The notes beneath the pieces are model-generated. The model was not told the origin of the DNA. It saw only the letters and a list, made by a program, of their open reading frames with translations, and did not search any database. This document shows, in pieces, positions 54,148 to 63,859 of a stretch of 64,000 bases of DNA (position 1 is the first letter of the stretch; each line of letters starts with the position of its first letter). This DNA comes from Curtobacterium sp. MCPF17_052. GTDB lineage: Bacteria; Actinomycetota; Actinomycetes; Actinomycetales; Microbacteriaceae. The stretch lies in NCBI RefSeq assembly GCF_003234085.1, contig NZ_QKSD01000007.1, forward strand, positions 62,001 to 126,000, given 5' to 3'. Position numbers and translations under genes: made by a program.

Positions 54148-55203
54148 CTACGCCGTGCCGGGGTCCTCGGCGCCCATGCCCGTCAGCAGGGCCCGGAACG
54201 AGTCGAGGCGCTCGACGCCGGTCGTCCCGAGTTCGCCGTTCTGTACCCGGTCGACGATCTCCCAGTCGTGCGCCTGGTCGAGCGGGATGCCGTCGGGGGA
54301 GTCCTGCACGGTGACCGCATGCGAGGCGAACGCGCGGAACACGTTCTCCGGCTGCACGTGGCCCAGGCCGAACGACCGGACGCCCGGGGTGTCGATGATC
54401 CAGCCGCCGTCCCGCACCCGCAGTGCGATCGAGGACGACGACGTGTGCCGCCCACGACCGGTGACGGAGTTCACGACGCCGATCGCCCGCGTCGACCCGG
54501 TCAGGGCGTTCACGAGCGTCGACTTGCCGACGCCCGAGTGCCCGACGGTGACGGTGACCTTGCCGTCCAGCAGCTCGTGCAACGCCTCGAACGGCACGTC
54601 ATCCGCGCGGCTCGTCACGATGCGCAGGTCGAGGCAGGCGAAGTGCGCCAGGAACGACGTCGGGTCGGCGAGGTCCGTCTTCGTGATGCAGAGGATCGGG
54701 TCGAGCCCCGCGTCGAACGCCGCCACCAGGTACCGGTCGATGAGCCGGGTCCGGGGCTCCGGGTCGGCCGCGGCGACGACGATGAGCATCTGGTCGGCGT
54801 TCGCGACGATGACGCGCTCGACCTCGTCCGAGTCGTCGGCGCTGCGTCGGAGCAGCGAGGTGCGCTCGGCCACCCGGACGATGCGGGCCAGGGAGCCCTC
54901 GTCACCCGAGACGTCGCCCGCGAGCGAGACGTGGTCGCCGGTCACGACGGACTTCCGGCCCAGCTCGCGTGCCTTCGTCGCGGTGACGACGTGCTCGCCG
55001 TCCTCGCTCGTCACCAGGACGCCGAACCGACCGCGGTCGACGTTCGTCACCCAGCCGGTCGGGGCGTCGTCGTACGAGGGTCGGGTCTTGGTGCGCGGCC
55101 GGTTGCCCTTCGGGTTCGGGCGGACACGGACGCTGGACTCGTCGTACTGGCCGTACGGCTCGTCCTCGTCGGTGCCGCCATCGGTCTCGTCCCACCAGCT
55201 CAT
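54148..55203 (-). CDS. rsgA: Small-subunit-dependent GTPase RsgA
   Basis: 351 residues; start fixed by the ATGA overlap with aroA. OB-fold then a circularly permuted GTPase: TKTDLADP (G4) precedes GHSGVGKSTLVNAL (G1) and DTPGVRSFGLGHV (G3). RsgA helps mature the 30S subunit. Odd: the usual C-terminal zinc motif (two Cys, His, Cys) is not visible; the segment reads AFASHAVTVQDSPDGIPLDQ without cysteines. Coupled to aroA as in many actinobacteria. Confidence 0.93.
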   Translation of the reverse strand: MSWWDETDGGTDEDEPYGQYDESSVRVRPNPKGNRPRTKTRPSYDDAPTGWVTNVDRGRFGVLVTSEDGEHVVTATKARELGRKSVVTGDHVSLAGDVSGDEGSLARIVRVAERTSLLRRSADDSDEVERVIVANADQMLIVVAAADPEPRTRLIDRYLVAAFDAGLDPILCITKTDLADPTSFLAHFACLDLRIVTSRADDVPFEALHELLDGKVTVTVGHSGVGKSTLVNALTGSTRAIGVVNSVTGRGRHTSSSSIALRVRDGGWIIDTPGVRSFGLGHVQPENVFRAFASHAVTVQDSPDGIPLDQAHDWEIVDRVQNGELGTTGVERLDSFRALLTGMGAEDPGTA

Positions 55204-56567
55204 GCCGGATCCCCTTCGCTCGTCCGCGCGGTGCTCGTCGCCAGCAGGTCGGCCCACAGCTCGGGGAACTGCGGCAGCGTCTTCGCGGTCGAGCCGATGT
55301 CGTCGACGGCCACGCCCGCCGTCACCAGGCCGACGACGGCTCCGGCGGTGGCCATGCGGTGGTCCTCGTACGCGGCCCAGTCGCCGCCGTGGAGCTGCGC
55401 CGGATCGATCCGCAGGCCCTCCGGTCGTTCCGTCACCGCGCCTCCGAGACCGTTGACGTCCGCCGCGAGCGCGGCCAGCCGGTCCGTCTCGTGGCCCCGC
55501 AGGTGACCGATGCCCGAGACCTCGCTCGGTCCGTCGGCCAGGGCCGCGAGCGCGACCAGCGCGGGGGCCAGTTCGCCGCCGCGGGTCAGGTCCAGATCCA
55601 CGCCCGGGACGGAGGCCCCACCCCGGATCCCGACGCCGCCGTCGAACACCAGGTCGTCACCGTCCCGCGTCACGGTCGCGCCCCACAGCGGCAGGAGCGT
55701 CTCGAGGTCGGCACCGACCTGCGTCGTCTCGGTCGGCCAGGTCCGGATCCGGACCTGGCCGCCGGCGACGAGGGCGGCGACGGCGAAGGGGGCCGCGTTC
55801 GAGAGGTCCGGTTCGATCGTGACGTCCCGCGCCGCGATCGGCCCGGGGTGCACGACCCACTCGCCGACCGACGGCTCGTCGACATGCACGCCGCGGGCGC
55901 GGAGGACCTCGACCGTCATGGCGATGTGCGGCAGGCTCGGCAGTCGCTCGCCGGTGTGCCGGAGGTGCAGCCCCTCGGTGAAACGCGGCGCGGAGAGCAG
56001 CAGCCCGGAGACGAACTGGGACGACGCCGACGCGTCGATGTCGAGCGCACCGCCCCGGACCGCGCCGGTGCCGACGAAGGTGAAGGGCATCGCGCCGCCG
56101 CCGTCGTCGGTGACCTGCACCCCGAGGTCGACCAGGGCCTGGACCACCGCGGCCATCGGGCGCTTCCGGGCGTAGGGGTCGCCGTCGATCGTGACCGGAC
56201 CCTCGGCCAGGGCGGCGAGCGGCGGCAGGAAGCGCATCACGGTGCCCGCGAGACCGCAGTCCACCCGGACGTCACCGTGCATCGGTCCGGGCGCGACCCG
56301 CAGGTCGGGACCATACGGGTTCACCGGGTCGCCGGCCGTGGGTCGGACCTCGTCGATCCCGACGCCGAGCTGCCGGAGCGCGGTCGTCATCAGCGACGAG
56401 TCCCGCGAGTGCAGCGGCAGGTGGATCGTCGACGGGCCGTCGGCCAGGGCGGCGAGGACGAGCTCCCGGTTCGTCAGCGACTTCGAGCCCGGCAGCGCGA
56501 CGTCGCCGGCCAGCGGGCCGCGCGCGACCGGGGCGGTCCAGGGGTGGGAATGCGTCGTGGCTGCCAT
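55200..56567 (-). CDS. aroA: 3-phosphoshikimate 1-carboxyvinyltransferase (EPSP synthase)
   Basis: 455 residues. Motifs: [67 protein letters not shown], and [17 protein letters not shown] near the end. It joins PEP to shikimate-3-phosphate in chorismate synthesis. Divergent from sigR; its start codon lies inside the spacer of the SigR-type promoter. Confidence 0.95.
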   Translation of the reverse strand: MAATTHSHPWTAPVARGPLAGDVALPGSKSLTNRELVLAALADGPSTIHLPLHSRDSSLMTTALRQLGVGIDEVRPTAGDPVNPYGPDLRVAPGPMHGDVRVDCGLAGTVMRFLPPLAALAEGPVTIDGDPYARKRPMAAVVQALVDLGVQVTDDGGGAMPFTFVGTGAVRGGALDIDASASSQFVSGLLLSAPRFTEGLHLRHTGERLPSLPHIAMTVEVLRARGVHVDEPSVGEWVVHPGPIAARDVTIEPDLSNAAPFAVAALVAGGQVRIRTWPTETTQVGADLETLLPLWGATVTRDGDDLVFDGGVGIRGGASVPGVDLDLTRGGELAPALVALAALADGPSEVSGIGHLRGHETDRLAALAADVNGLGGAVTERPEGLRIDPAQLHGGDWAAYEDHRMATAGAVVGLVTAGVAVDDIGSTAKTLPQFPELWADLLATSTARTSEGDPA

Positions 56568-56572
56568 CGGTT
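56547..56572 (+). promoter_or_regulatory. SigR/SigH-type promoter of sigR
   Basis: GGAAT (56547-56551), 18 bp, GTT (56570-56572): an exact match to the known SigR/SigH consensus GGAAT-N18-GTT. A transcript from about 56578 would include the strong ribosome binding site at 56595-56601 and the GTG at 56606. It predicts positive autoregulation of the sigma factor. Confidence 0.8.
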
Positions 56573-56605
56573 CACCACACTACTGAACCCATCGGGAGGA
56601 GCACG

Positions 56606-57532
56606 GTGATCGCACTCGCACCGTCACGAACGGCCGACACAGCACTGCTGCCTCGGGTCGTCACGACGCTCGCCGAGCCACAGGGCCCGGACACCACCGT
56701 CCGCCTAGACTGGCGGGCGATGACGACCGACGAACCGCAGCACGCACCGGACGACCTGGTCGACGAGACCGAGGCGCAGCTCGACGCCGTCGAGGACGAA
56801 GACCTGGCCGGACTCGACTCCGACGCAGGGCCCGACGCGGCGCCCGAGCCCGTCGACGCGAAGACCGTGTCCGAGCACGAGCTGCGTCGTCTGTTCGAGG
56901 ACCAGGCGCTGCCGTTCATGGACCAGCTCTACGGTGCGGCGATGCGGATGACGCGCAACCCGGCCGACGCCTCCGACCTCGTGCAGGAGACCTTCGTGAA
57001 GGCGTTCGCCGCCTTCCGACAGTTCCGCCAGGGCACGAACCTCAAGGCGTGGCTCTACCGGATCCTGACGAACACGTTCATCAACACGTACCGCAAGAAC
57101 CAGCGGAACCCGTACCAGGGCACGATCGACGAGCTCGAGGACTGGCAGCTGGGCGGCGCGGAGAGCGTGACCCAGTCGATCTCGGCGCGCTCCGCCGAGG
57201 CCGACGCCATCGACCACCTGCCGTCCTCCGCCGTGAAGGACGCGCTGCAGGCCATCCCGGAGGACTTCCGGATGGCCGTCTACTTCGCCGATGTCGAAGG
57301 GTTCTCCTACCAGGAGATCGCCGACATCATGAAGACCCCCGTGGGGACGGTCATGAGCCGCCTCCACCGTGGCCGCCGGCTGCTCCGCGGACTGCTGGCC
57401 GACCACGCACGTGAGACCGGTGTCGTCCCGGACGCAGCGTCGACGGCGACGATGCGCGGACGAGGCCGAGGTGCAGGCACGCGGGCGGCCACGACGGCCG
57501 GCACCCGCACGACCCGGAAGGACGCACGATGA
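56606..57532 (+). CDS. sigR: ECF sigma factor SigR/SigH (two possible starts)
   Basis: 308 residues from the GTG at 56606 (GGAGGAG 4 nt upstream), or 270 from the ATG at 56720. Region 2: [20 protein letters not shown] and [20 protein letters not shown]; linker with [10 protein letters not shown]; region 4: [20 protein letters not shown], then [20 protein letters not shown]. These match SigR/SigH, the thiol-oxidative-stress sigma factor controlled by RsrA-type anti-sigma factors; rsrA follows with ATGA overlap. The tail is Arg/Thr-rich and probably disordered. Two promoters, two isoforms: see the regulatory entries. Confidence 0.93.
   Translation: MIALAPSRTADTALLPRVVTTLAEPQGPDTTVRLDWRAMTTDEPQHAPDDLVDETEAQLDAVEDEDLAGLDSDAGPDAAPEPVDAKTVSEHELRRLFEDQALPFMDQLYGAAMRMTRNPADASDLVQETFVKAFAAFRQFRQGTNLKAWLYRILTNTFINTYRKNQRNPYQGTIDELEDWQLGGAESVTQSISARSAEADAIDHLPSSAVKDALQAIPEDFRMAVYFADVEGFSYQEIADIMKTPVGTVMSRLHRGRRLLRGLLADHARETGVVPDAASTATMRGRGRGAGTRAATTAGTRTTRKDAR
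56706..56711 (+). promoter_or_regulatory. Second -10 box before the internal sigR start
   Basis: TAGACT ends 8 nt before the ATG at 56720, the spacing used by leaderless genes in this window. It would give a constitutive short form of the sigma factor. Confidence 0.55.
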
Positions 57533-57771
57533 GCGGGTGTGACTGCTCGAAGGCGAAGGCGGAACTCGAGGAGTTCCTCCACGACGAACTCCGACACGAG
57601 GACGCTGCGGACATCCGCGAGCACATGGACGGCTGCGAGGACTGCCTCACCGAACACCGCGTCGGCGTGGTGCTCATGGAGACCGTCAAGCGCGCCTGCC
57701 GCGAATCCGCGCCGGAGCAGCTCCGGGACGAGGTCCTCGCCCGACTCCGCGCGGTGCAGTCGACCCACTGA
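57529..57771 (+). CDS. rsrA: Zinc-containing anti-sigma factor (RsrA-like)
   Basis: 80 residues. The ZAS motif HMDGCEDC (His-x3-Cys-x2-Cys) and an upstream [18 protein letters not shown] with Cys and His residues match the redox switch of RsrA/RshA. Reduced, zinc-bound protein holds SigR; disulfide stress releases it. Start overlaps sigR stop (ATGA). The short helical C-terminus ([15 protein letters not shown]) completes the family length. Confidence 0.92.
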   Translation: MSGCDCSKAKAELEEFLHDELRHEDAADIREHMDGCEDCLTEHRVGVVLMETVKRACRESAPEQLRDEVLARLRAVQSTH

Positions 57772-57840
57772 CGCCCGGTCCCGCGCGGCCGGGCTCGTCA
57801 CACCCGCGGGGACGACGTCGTGAACGGGTAGGGTGCGGAC

Positions 57841-58278
57841 ATGACCGACGCCGAGCCGATCAGCACCTGGACCGAACCCGACGTCGCTGCGGTGACCGAC
57901 CTGCTGCGCCTGCTCGGCCACCGGGTGGAGCCCGACGCGATGCAGGCCCGACTCGACCGGCTCACCGCCGAGGCCGGACACCGCACCTGGGTGGTCCGTG
58001 GCGACGACGGTCGTCCGATCGCGGTCGCCGGCGCGCAGGTCACGTGGACGTACGCCAGCGACGAGCCGACCGCACAGCTCCTGCTGCTGGTCGTCGATCC
58101 GACGGCCAGGAGGCACGGCACCGGTTCCGCACTCCTCGGCACGTTCGAGACGTGGGCGGCCGAGCAGGGCGCGCGGCGCCTGTCCGCGGTCAGCGCCGCG
58201 GCGACCGACAACGCGCACCGCTTCTACCAGCGCCGCGGGTACCACGAAGCCGGCGTGCGGTACACCCGGATGCTCTGA
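57841..58278 (+). CDS. GNAT family N-acetyltransferase
   Basis: 145 residues. Acetyl-CoA-binding motif A LLVVDPTARRHGTGSALLG and the C-terminal DNAHRFYQRRGYHEAGVRY are clear. Substrate unknown. TAGGGT (57829-57834) ends 6 nt before the ATG: leaderless. Its own transcript ends in the strong palindrome before kgd. Confidence 0.85.
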   Translation: MTDAEPISTWTEPDVAAVTDLLRLLGHRVEPDAMQARLDRLTAEAGHRTWVVRGDDGRPIAVAGAQVTWTYASDEPTAQLLLLVVDPTARRHGTGSALLGTFETWAAEQGARRLSAVSAAATDNAHRFYQRRGYHEAGVRYTRML

Positions 58279-58345
58279 CTCGCGGCCGGGGATCGCGCCG
58301 ACCGCCACGTCCGCGCCGTACAGCGCTGCCGCCCGCGGCCCCGCG

Positions 58346-58399
58346 CCCCGCAACGAAGAACGCGCCCCGTCGGAACGGGGCGCGTTGTTCGTTGCGGGG
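58346..58399. terminator. Bidirectional terminator between GNAT gene and kgd
   Basis: 25-bp stem with one mismatch (58346-58370 and 58375-58399; start ccccgcaacgaagaacgcgc) and a 4-nt loop, between convergent genes. The kgd stop follows after 8 nt. Confidence 0.85.
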
Positions 58400-58407
58400 T
58401 GCGAGTG

Positions 58408-61400
58408 CTACCGCAGCGCGCGGTCGATGACGTCTGCGGCCTCCTGTGCACTGCGCTTCGAGGAACCGGTGGCCGGGGCCGCGCTCGCCGAGCGGGACGA
58501 GACGGACAGCGGCCGGCCGTCGAGGTGCGGCGACAGGTTCATGCAGACGAAGGGCCAGGCACCCTGGTTCTCGGGCTCCTCCTGCGCGAAGACGACCTCG
58601 GCCTCGGGGTAGCTCGCGAGCACCTCGAGGATCCGATCGAGCGGCAACGGGGCGAGCTGCTCGAGCCTGACGAGGGCCACGTCGGTGATGCCGCGCTTCT
58701 CGGCCTCGGTCCGCAGGTCGTGGTGGATCTTGCCCGAGTGCAGGACGACGCGGCGCACCGAACCCTTGTCGACGCCGCGCGACTGCAGGCGGTCGTCGTC
58801 GAGCACCTCCTGGAACGAGCCGGACGTGAAGTCGTCGACGGCGCTCGTCGCCTGGCGCAGGCGGAGCATCGCCTTCGGGGAGAACACCACGAGCGGCTTC
58901 TGCGGCTTCGCCCACGCCTGGCGGCGGAGCAGGTGGAAGTACGACGCCGGGGTCGACGGGCGAGCCACCACCATGTTGTCCTGCGCGCAGAGCTGCAGGT
59001 AGCGCTCGATGCGGCCGGAGGAGTGGTCCGGTCCCTGACCCTCGTAGCCGTGCGGGAGCAGCAGCACCAGGCCGGAGCGCTGGCCCCACTTCTGCTCGGC
59101 GGAGGAGATGAACTCGTCGATCACGGTCTGGGCGCCGTTGGCGAAGTCGCCGAACTGCGCCTCCCAGAGCACCAGGGCCTCGGGACGCTCGACCGAGTAG
59201 CCGTACTCGAACGCCATCGCCGCGTACTCGCTGAGGAGCGAGTCGTAGATGAAGAAGCGTGCCTGGTCCTCGGTGAGGTTGGCGAGCGGCAGCCACTCCT
59301 GGCCGTTCGTCCGGTCGTGGAAGACGGCCTGACGCTGCACGAACGTGCCGCGGCGAGCGTCCTGTCCGGCGAACCGCACGGGCTTGCCCTCGACCAGGAC
59401 CGAACCGATCGCCATGAGTTCGGCCATCGCCCAGTCGACGCCGCCGGCTCGCGTCATCTCTCGGCGCTTCGTGAGCAGCTGCTGCAGCTTCGGGTGGATC
59501 GAGAAGCCCGACGGTGGGTTGCCGTGCGCGTCGCCGATGAGTTCGACGAGCTCCTGCGAGATCGCGGTCTCGCGCACCTCGAGCTCGGAGTCGTCACGCT
59601 GCGAGGTCGGACGCTCGAGGCCGTTCACGGCACCGGAGTCGTCGACCGAGACGGCCGGCATGGTGCCGGTCTGTGCCTCGTGGGTCTCGGCGAACGCACG
59701 CTCCAGGCGGTCCTGGAAGTCGCGGTGCGCGTCGTCGTACTCCTGCTGCGTGATGTCGCCGCGGCCGACGAGGGCCTCGGTGTACAGCGTGCGGACGGAG
59801 CGCTTGGCCTCGATGAGGTTGTACATCAGCGGCTGCGTCATCGAGGGGTCGTCGCCCTCGTTGTGGCCGCGCCGGCGGTAGCAGACCAGGTCGATCACGA
59901 CGTCGCGGTGGAACTCCTCGCGGTACGCGAACGCCAGGTCGGCGACGCGGGACACGGCCTCCGGGTCGTCGCCGTTCACGTGGAAGACCGGCGCCTGGAT
60001 GGTCTTCGCCACGTCCGTCGAGTAGACGGAGGTGCGCGCGGACTCCGGCGGGGTGGTGAAGCCGACCTGGTTGTTGATGACCAGGTGCACGGTGCCGCCG
60101 GTGCGGTAGCCGCGCAGCTGCGACATCTGCAGCGTCTCGACGACCACGCCCTGTCCCGCCATCGCCGCGTCGCCGTGCACGAGCACCGGCAGGGTGCCGA
60201 ACGTCCCCGCCGGCTTCCGGTCCTGCTTCGCGCGGACGATGCCCTCGAGCACGCCGTCGACGGCCTCCAGGTGGGACGGGTTCGCCGCGATGGTCACCGG
60301 GATGGCCGTGCCGTCGGACGCGCGGAACACGCCCTCGGTGCCGACGTGGTACTTGACGTCGCCGGAGCCCTGTCCGGAGACGGTGCCGGGCAGCTGGGTG
60401 CCCTCGAACTCGCGGAAGATCTGACCGTACGTCTTGCCGGCGATGTTCGTCAGGACGTTGAGGCGACCGCGGTGCGCCATGCCGATCGCGACTTCGTCGA
60501 GGCCGGCACCGGCGGCGTTCTGGATCAGGGTGTCGAGGAAGGCGATGGTCGACTCGCCGCCCTCGAGCGAGAAGCGCTTCTGGCCGACGTACTTGGTCTG
60601 CAGGAAGGTCTCGAACGCCTCGGCCTCGTTGAGCTTGCCGAGGACCCGAAGCTGTTCGTCCTTCGACGGCTTCGAGTAGGGCACTTCGATGCGTTCCTGC
60701 ACCCAGCGGCGCTGCTCCGGGTCCTGGATGTGCATGTACTCGATGCCGACGGTGCGGCAGTAGGCGTCGCGCAGGATGCCGAGCACGTCGCGCAGGGGAG
60801 CGGTGGTCGTCCCGGCGAGCCCGCCGGTCACGAACTCGCGGTCGAGGTCCCAGAACGTCAGCCCGTGGCGCTCGATCTCGAGGTCGGGGTGCGTGCGCTG
60901 CCGGTACTCGAGCGGGTCGATGTCGGCCATCAGGTGCCCGCGGACGCGGTAGCTGTTGATGAGCTCCTGCACGCGGGCGGTCTTGTTCACCCGGTGCGCC
61001 AGGTCGACGTTGATGTCGTTCGCCCACTGGATCGGCTTGTAGGGGATCCGGAGCGCGGCGAAGATGTCGTCGTAGAAGCCGTGCTGACCGATCAGTCGCT
61101 CGTGCACCTTCTTGAGGAACTCGCCGGAGCCGGCGCCCTGGATCACGCGGTGGTCGTAGGTGCTGGTCAGCGTGATGGTCTTGCCGACACCGAGCTCGAC
61201 CAGGGTCTTCGGTGCCGAGCCCTGGAACTGTGCCGGGTACTCGAGCGCCCCGGCACCGACGATGCAGCCCTGGCCCTTGGTGAGACGGGGGACGGAGTGT
61301 TCGGTGCCGATGCCGCCGGGGTTCGTCAGGGAGATCGTCGTGCCCTGGAAGTCCGACGGGGTCAGCTTGTTGTCCCGGGCGCGCTTGACGACGTCCTCGT

Positions 61401-62286
61401 AGACGGAGAGGAACTGCCCGAACGTCAGGGTCTCGGCCCGCTTGATGCTCGGGACGAGCAGAGAGCGCGTGCCGTCCTTCTTCGGGACGTCGATCGCGAT
61501 GCCGAGGTTGACGTGCGCGGGGGTGACGAGGAACGGCTTGCCGTCGCGCTCCTCGTAGGAGACGTTCTGGCTCGGGAACTCCTTGAGCGTCTGGACCATG
61601 GCCCAGCCGATCAGGTGGGTGAACGAGATCTTGCCGCCACGCGCACGCCGCAGGTGGTTGTTGATGACGATCCGGTTGTCGATCATCAGCTTCGCGGGGA
61701 TCGTCCGGACGCTGGTCGCGGTCGGGACGGTCAGCGAGGCGTCCATGTTCGACGCCAGGGTCTTCGCCATGCCGCGCAGCGGGGTGGCGACGTCCTCGTG
61801 CGTCTCCTCGTGCTCGTCGGCGGAGTCGTTCGCCTCGGCTGGGATGGGCTGCGGCGACGGCTGGCGCGAGGTGGTCCGGGCCTGGAGCGGGGTCTTCGCC
61901 TCGCCGGTGGCGGGCTGCTGCGTGCTGGACGGCCCGGCGACGGCGGCGGGCTGCTCTGCAGGGGCGTCCGCGGCGGCAGCGGCCTGCGCGGGGGCTTCGG
62001 TGGTCGAGTCGGTCGCGGCGGTCGCGGCGGTCGCGGCGGTCGAGGTGGTGGAGTCGGTGCTGCTGAGCTGGGTCCGGTGGTAGCTCTCGAGGACCGGCCA
62101 CCAGGACTCGTCGACGCTGCTCTTGTCGGCGACGAACTGCTCGTAGAGCTCGTCCACCAGCCACTCGTTCGCGCCGAATTCGCCCGCGGTCTCGTCAGTT
62201 CCGGTCAGATGGCTCGACACAGCCGATCGCCCACTCTCCGTCGATTGATGCTCGTGTGTGTCGTGCAGGGCAACCCTGTCCCGCAC
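58408..62286 (-). CDS. kgd: Multifunctional 2-oxoglutarate decarboxylase/dehydrogenase E1-E2 (Kgd/OdhA type)
   Basis: 1292 residues. N-terminal segment FGANEWLVDELYEQFVADKS, an Ala/Thr/Pro linker (about 75-165), an E2 acyltransferase domain without lipoyl domain (STYDHRVIQGAGSGEFL holds the catalytic His), then the thiamine-diphosphate E1 domain with GDAAMAGQGVVVETL and VINNQVGFTT, and the C-terminal E1 part. Typical of actinobacteria. TAGGGT (62294-62299) lies 7 nt before the GTG at 62286, so leaderless; a GTG at 62220 begins the family-typical sequence and is an alternative. Convergent with GNAT, divergent from guaB1. Confidence 0.95.
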   Translation of the reverse strand: MRDRVALHDTHEHQSTESGRSAVSSHLTGTDETAGEFGANEWLVDELYEQFVADKSSVDESWWPVLESYHRTQLSSTDSTTSTAATAATAATDSTTEAPAQAAAAADAPAEQPAAVAGPSSTQQPATGEAKTPLQARTTSRQPSPQPIPAEANDSADEHEETHEDVATPLRGMAKTLASNMDASLTVPTATSVRTIPAKLMIDNRIVINNHLRRARGGKISFTHLIGWAMVQTLKEFPSQNVSYEERDGKPFLVTPAHVNLGIAIDVPKKDGTRSLLVPSIKRAETLTFGQFLSVYEDVVKRARDNKLTPSDFQGTTISLTNPGGIGTEHSVPRLTKGQGCIVGAGALEYPAQFQGSAPKTLVELGVGKTITLTSTYDHRVIQGAGSGEFLKKVHERLIGQHGFYDDIFAALRIPYKPIQWANDINVDLAHRVNKTARVQELINSYRVRGHLMADIDPLEYRQRTHPDLEIERHGLTFWDLDREFVTGGLAGTTTAPLRDVLGILRDAYCRTVGIEYMHIQDPEQRRWVQERIEVPYSKPSKDEQLRVLGKLNEAEAFETFLQTKYVGQKRFSLEGGESTIAFLDTLIQNAAGAGLDEVAIGMAHRGRLNVLTNIAGKTYGQIFREFEGTQLPGTVSGQGSGDVKYHVGTEGVFRASDGTAIPVTIAANPSHLEAVDGVLEGIVRAKQDRKPAGTFGTLPVLVHGDAAMAGQGVVVETLQMSQLRGYRTGGTVHLVINNQVGFTTPPESARTSVYSTDVAKTIQAPVFHVNGDDPEAVSRVADLAFAYREEFHRDVVIDLVCYRRRGHNEGDDPSMTQPLMYNLIEAKRSVRTLYTEALVGRGDITQQEYDDAHRDFQDRLERAFAETHEAQTGTMPAVSVDDSGAVNGLERPTSQRDDSELEVRETAISQELVELIGDAHGNPPSGFSIHPKLQQLLTKRREMTRAGGVDWAMAELMAIGSVLVEGKPVRFAGQDARRGTFVQRQAVFHDRTNGQEWLPLANLTEDQARFFIYDSLLSEYAAMAFEYGYSVERPEALVLWEAQFGDFANGAQTVIDEFISSAEQKWGQRSGLVLLLPHGYEGQGPDHSSGRIERYLQLCAQDNMVVARPSTPASYFHLLRRQAWAKPQKPLVVFSPKAMLRLRQATSAVDDFTSGSFQEVLDDDRLQSRGVDKGSVRRVVLHSGKIHHDLRTEAEKRGITDVALVRLEQLAPLPLDRILEVLASYPEAEVVFAQEEPENQGAWPFVCMNLSPHLDGRPLSVSSRSASAAPATGSSKRSAQEAADVIDRALR

Positions 62287-62409
62287 GCCGTCAACCCTAG
62301 CCGCTCATCCGTGGCCGTGAGGTGGGAGACGGCGGGTGAGTCGAGCCTCCAGGGCGGTCCGCGTGGCGCTCCCCGGCGGCCCTCCGCAGGCCGCCGTACA
62401 GTGGCCGTC

Positions 62410-63849
62410 ATGAGGTTCTACGAGACGCGGCCGACCCACGACCTGACCTACTCCGACGTCTTCCTCGTCCCCAGCCGGTCGAGCGTGACGAGCCGCTTCG
62501 ACGTGGACCTGGCCACGAACGACGGCACCGGCGCGACGATCCCGATCGTCAGCGCGAACATGAACTCCGTCACCGGTCCGCGACTGGCCGCGACCCTCGC
62601 TCGGCGGGGCGGCCTCGGCGTGCTGCCGCAGGACATGCACCTGCAGGACCTCGACGCGGCGATCCGCTGGGTGAAGGCACAGCCGGTCGCGTTCGACTCC
62701 GCGCTCGACCTGGGCGCCGACACCACCGTCGCCGAGGCGCTCGAGCAGCTGCTGCCTGTCGCCGGCCGTGGTGTCGTGGTCCGCGACGAGGCGGGGGAGT
62801 ACCTCGGCTGCGTGCCCGCGACCCGTCTCGCCATCGCCGGCGCGGACGCGGTCCTCGGCGACCTGCTGCACGGCGCGACGACCGCGATCGACGCCGAGGA
62901 CGCCGGGTCCTCCCGCCATGTGTACGACGTGCTCACCGCGGCCGGCGTCGACTTCGCGCCGGTGATGCGGCACGGCAAGGTCGTCGGCACCGTCAGCCCG
63001 ACGAGCGCCATCCGCTCCGACATCTACCGGCCCGCGGTCGACGCCTCCGGCCGACTGCGTGTCGCCGCGGCCGTCGGCATCAACGGCGACGTCGCCGCGA
63101 AGGCCGCAGCGCTGGCGGACGCCGGTGTCGACGTCCTGGTCCTGGACACCGCGCACGGTCACCAGGAGGGCATGATCCGCGCGCTGCGCGCGGTGTCGGC
63201 GCTCGACCTCGGCATCCCGCTCGTCGCCGGCAACGTCGTCACCGCCGACGCCGTGGCCCACCTCGTCGCCGCGGGTGCCTCCATCATCAAGGTCGGGGTC
63301 GGTCCCGGGGCGATGTGCACCACGCGCATGATGACGGCGGTCGGTCGTCCGCAGTTCTCCGCCGTCCTCGAGACCGCCGCCGCCGCGCGTTCGCTCGGCG
63401 CGCACGTCTGGGCTGACGGTGGCGTCCGCTACCCCCGCGACGTCGCGCTGGCCCTGGCCGCGGGCGCGTCGGCCGTGATGATCGGCTCGTGGTTCGCCGG
63501 CACACTCGAGGCACCGGGCGTGCTCCGCCGCGACGACGCCGGGCGCGCGTACAAGGAGAGCTGGGGGATGGCGTCCGCCAAGGCGGTGCGGGAGCGCTTC
63601 GAGCGCCTCGACCCGTACGAGCGGGCGCGCAAGGCGCTCTTCGCGGAGGGCATCTCGTCCTCCACGATCTACCTCGATCCCGAGCGGCCGAGCGTCGAGG
63701 ACCTGCTGGACATGATCACGACGGGTCTCCGCAGCTCCGCCACCTACGCCGGCGCGACGAGCCTGCCCGAGTTCGCCGACCGTGCCCTGGTCGGCATCCA
63801 GTCCGCCGCCGGTTACGAGGAGGGCAAGCCCCTGCCCGTCAGCTGGTAG
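62410..63849 (+). CDS. guaB1: GuaB1 family GMP reductase (IMPDH-related)
   Basis: 479 residues. IMPDH/GMPR barrel with two CBS motifs inserted (about 95-210: EYLGCVPATRLAIA, HGKVVGTVSPTSAI), phosphate loop GVGPGAMCTTRMMT with the active Cys, and the ADGGVRYPRDVALALAAGA and SWFAGTLEAPG regions. In actinobacteria GuaB1 turns GMP back to IMP; older annotation calls it IMP dehydrogenase. TACAGT (62397-62402) ends 7 nt before the ATG: leaderless. Confidence 0.92.
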   Translation: MRFYETRPTHDLTYSDVFLVPSRSSVTSRFDVDLATNDGTGATIPIVSANMNSVTGPRLAATLARRGGLGVLPQDMHLQDLDAAIRWVKAQPVAFDSALDLGADTTVAEALEQLLPVAGRGVVVRDEAGEYLGCVPATRLAIAGADAVLGDLLHGATTAIDAEDAGSSRHVYDVLTAAGVDFAPVMRHGKVVGTVSPTSAIRSDIYRPAVDASGRLRVAAAVGINGDVAAKAAALADAGVDVLVLDTAHGHQEGMIRALRAVSALDLGIPLVAGNVVTADAVAHLVAAGASIIKVGVGPGAMCTTRMMTAVGRPQFSAVLETAAAARSLGAHVWADGGVRYPRDVALALAAGASAVMIGSWFAGTLEAPGVLRRDDAGRAYKESWGMASAKAVRERFERLDPYERARKALFAEGISSSTIYLDPERPSVEDLLDMITTGLRSSATYAGATSLPEFADRALVGIQSAAGYEEGKPLPVSW

Positions 63850-63859
63850 CGGAGCACGG

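Noticed and set aside
58399..62409. Long plus-strand extension upstream of guaB1
   Set aside because: It is the antisense of kgd joined in frame to guaB1; the leaderless start at 62410 fits the family length.
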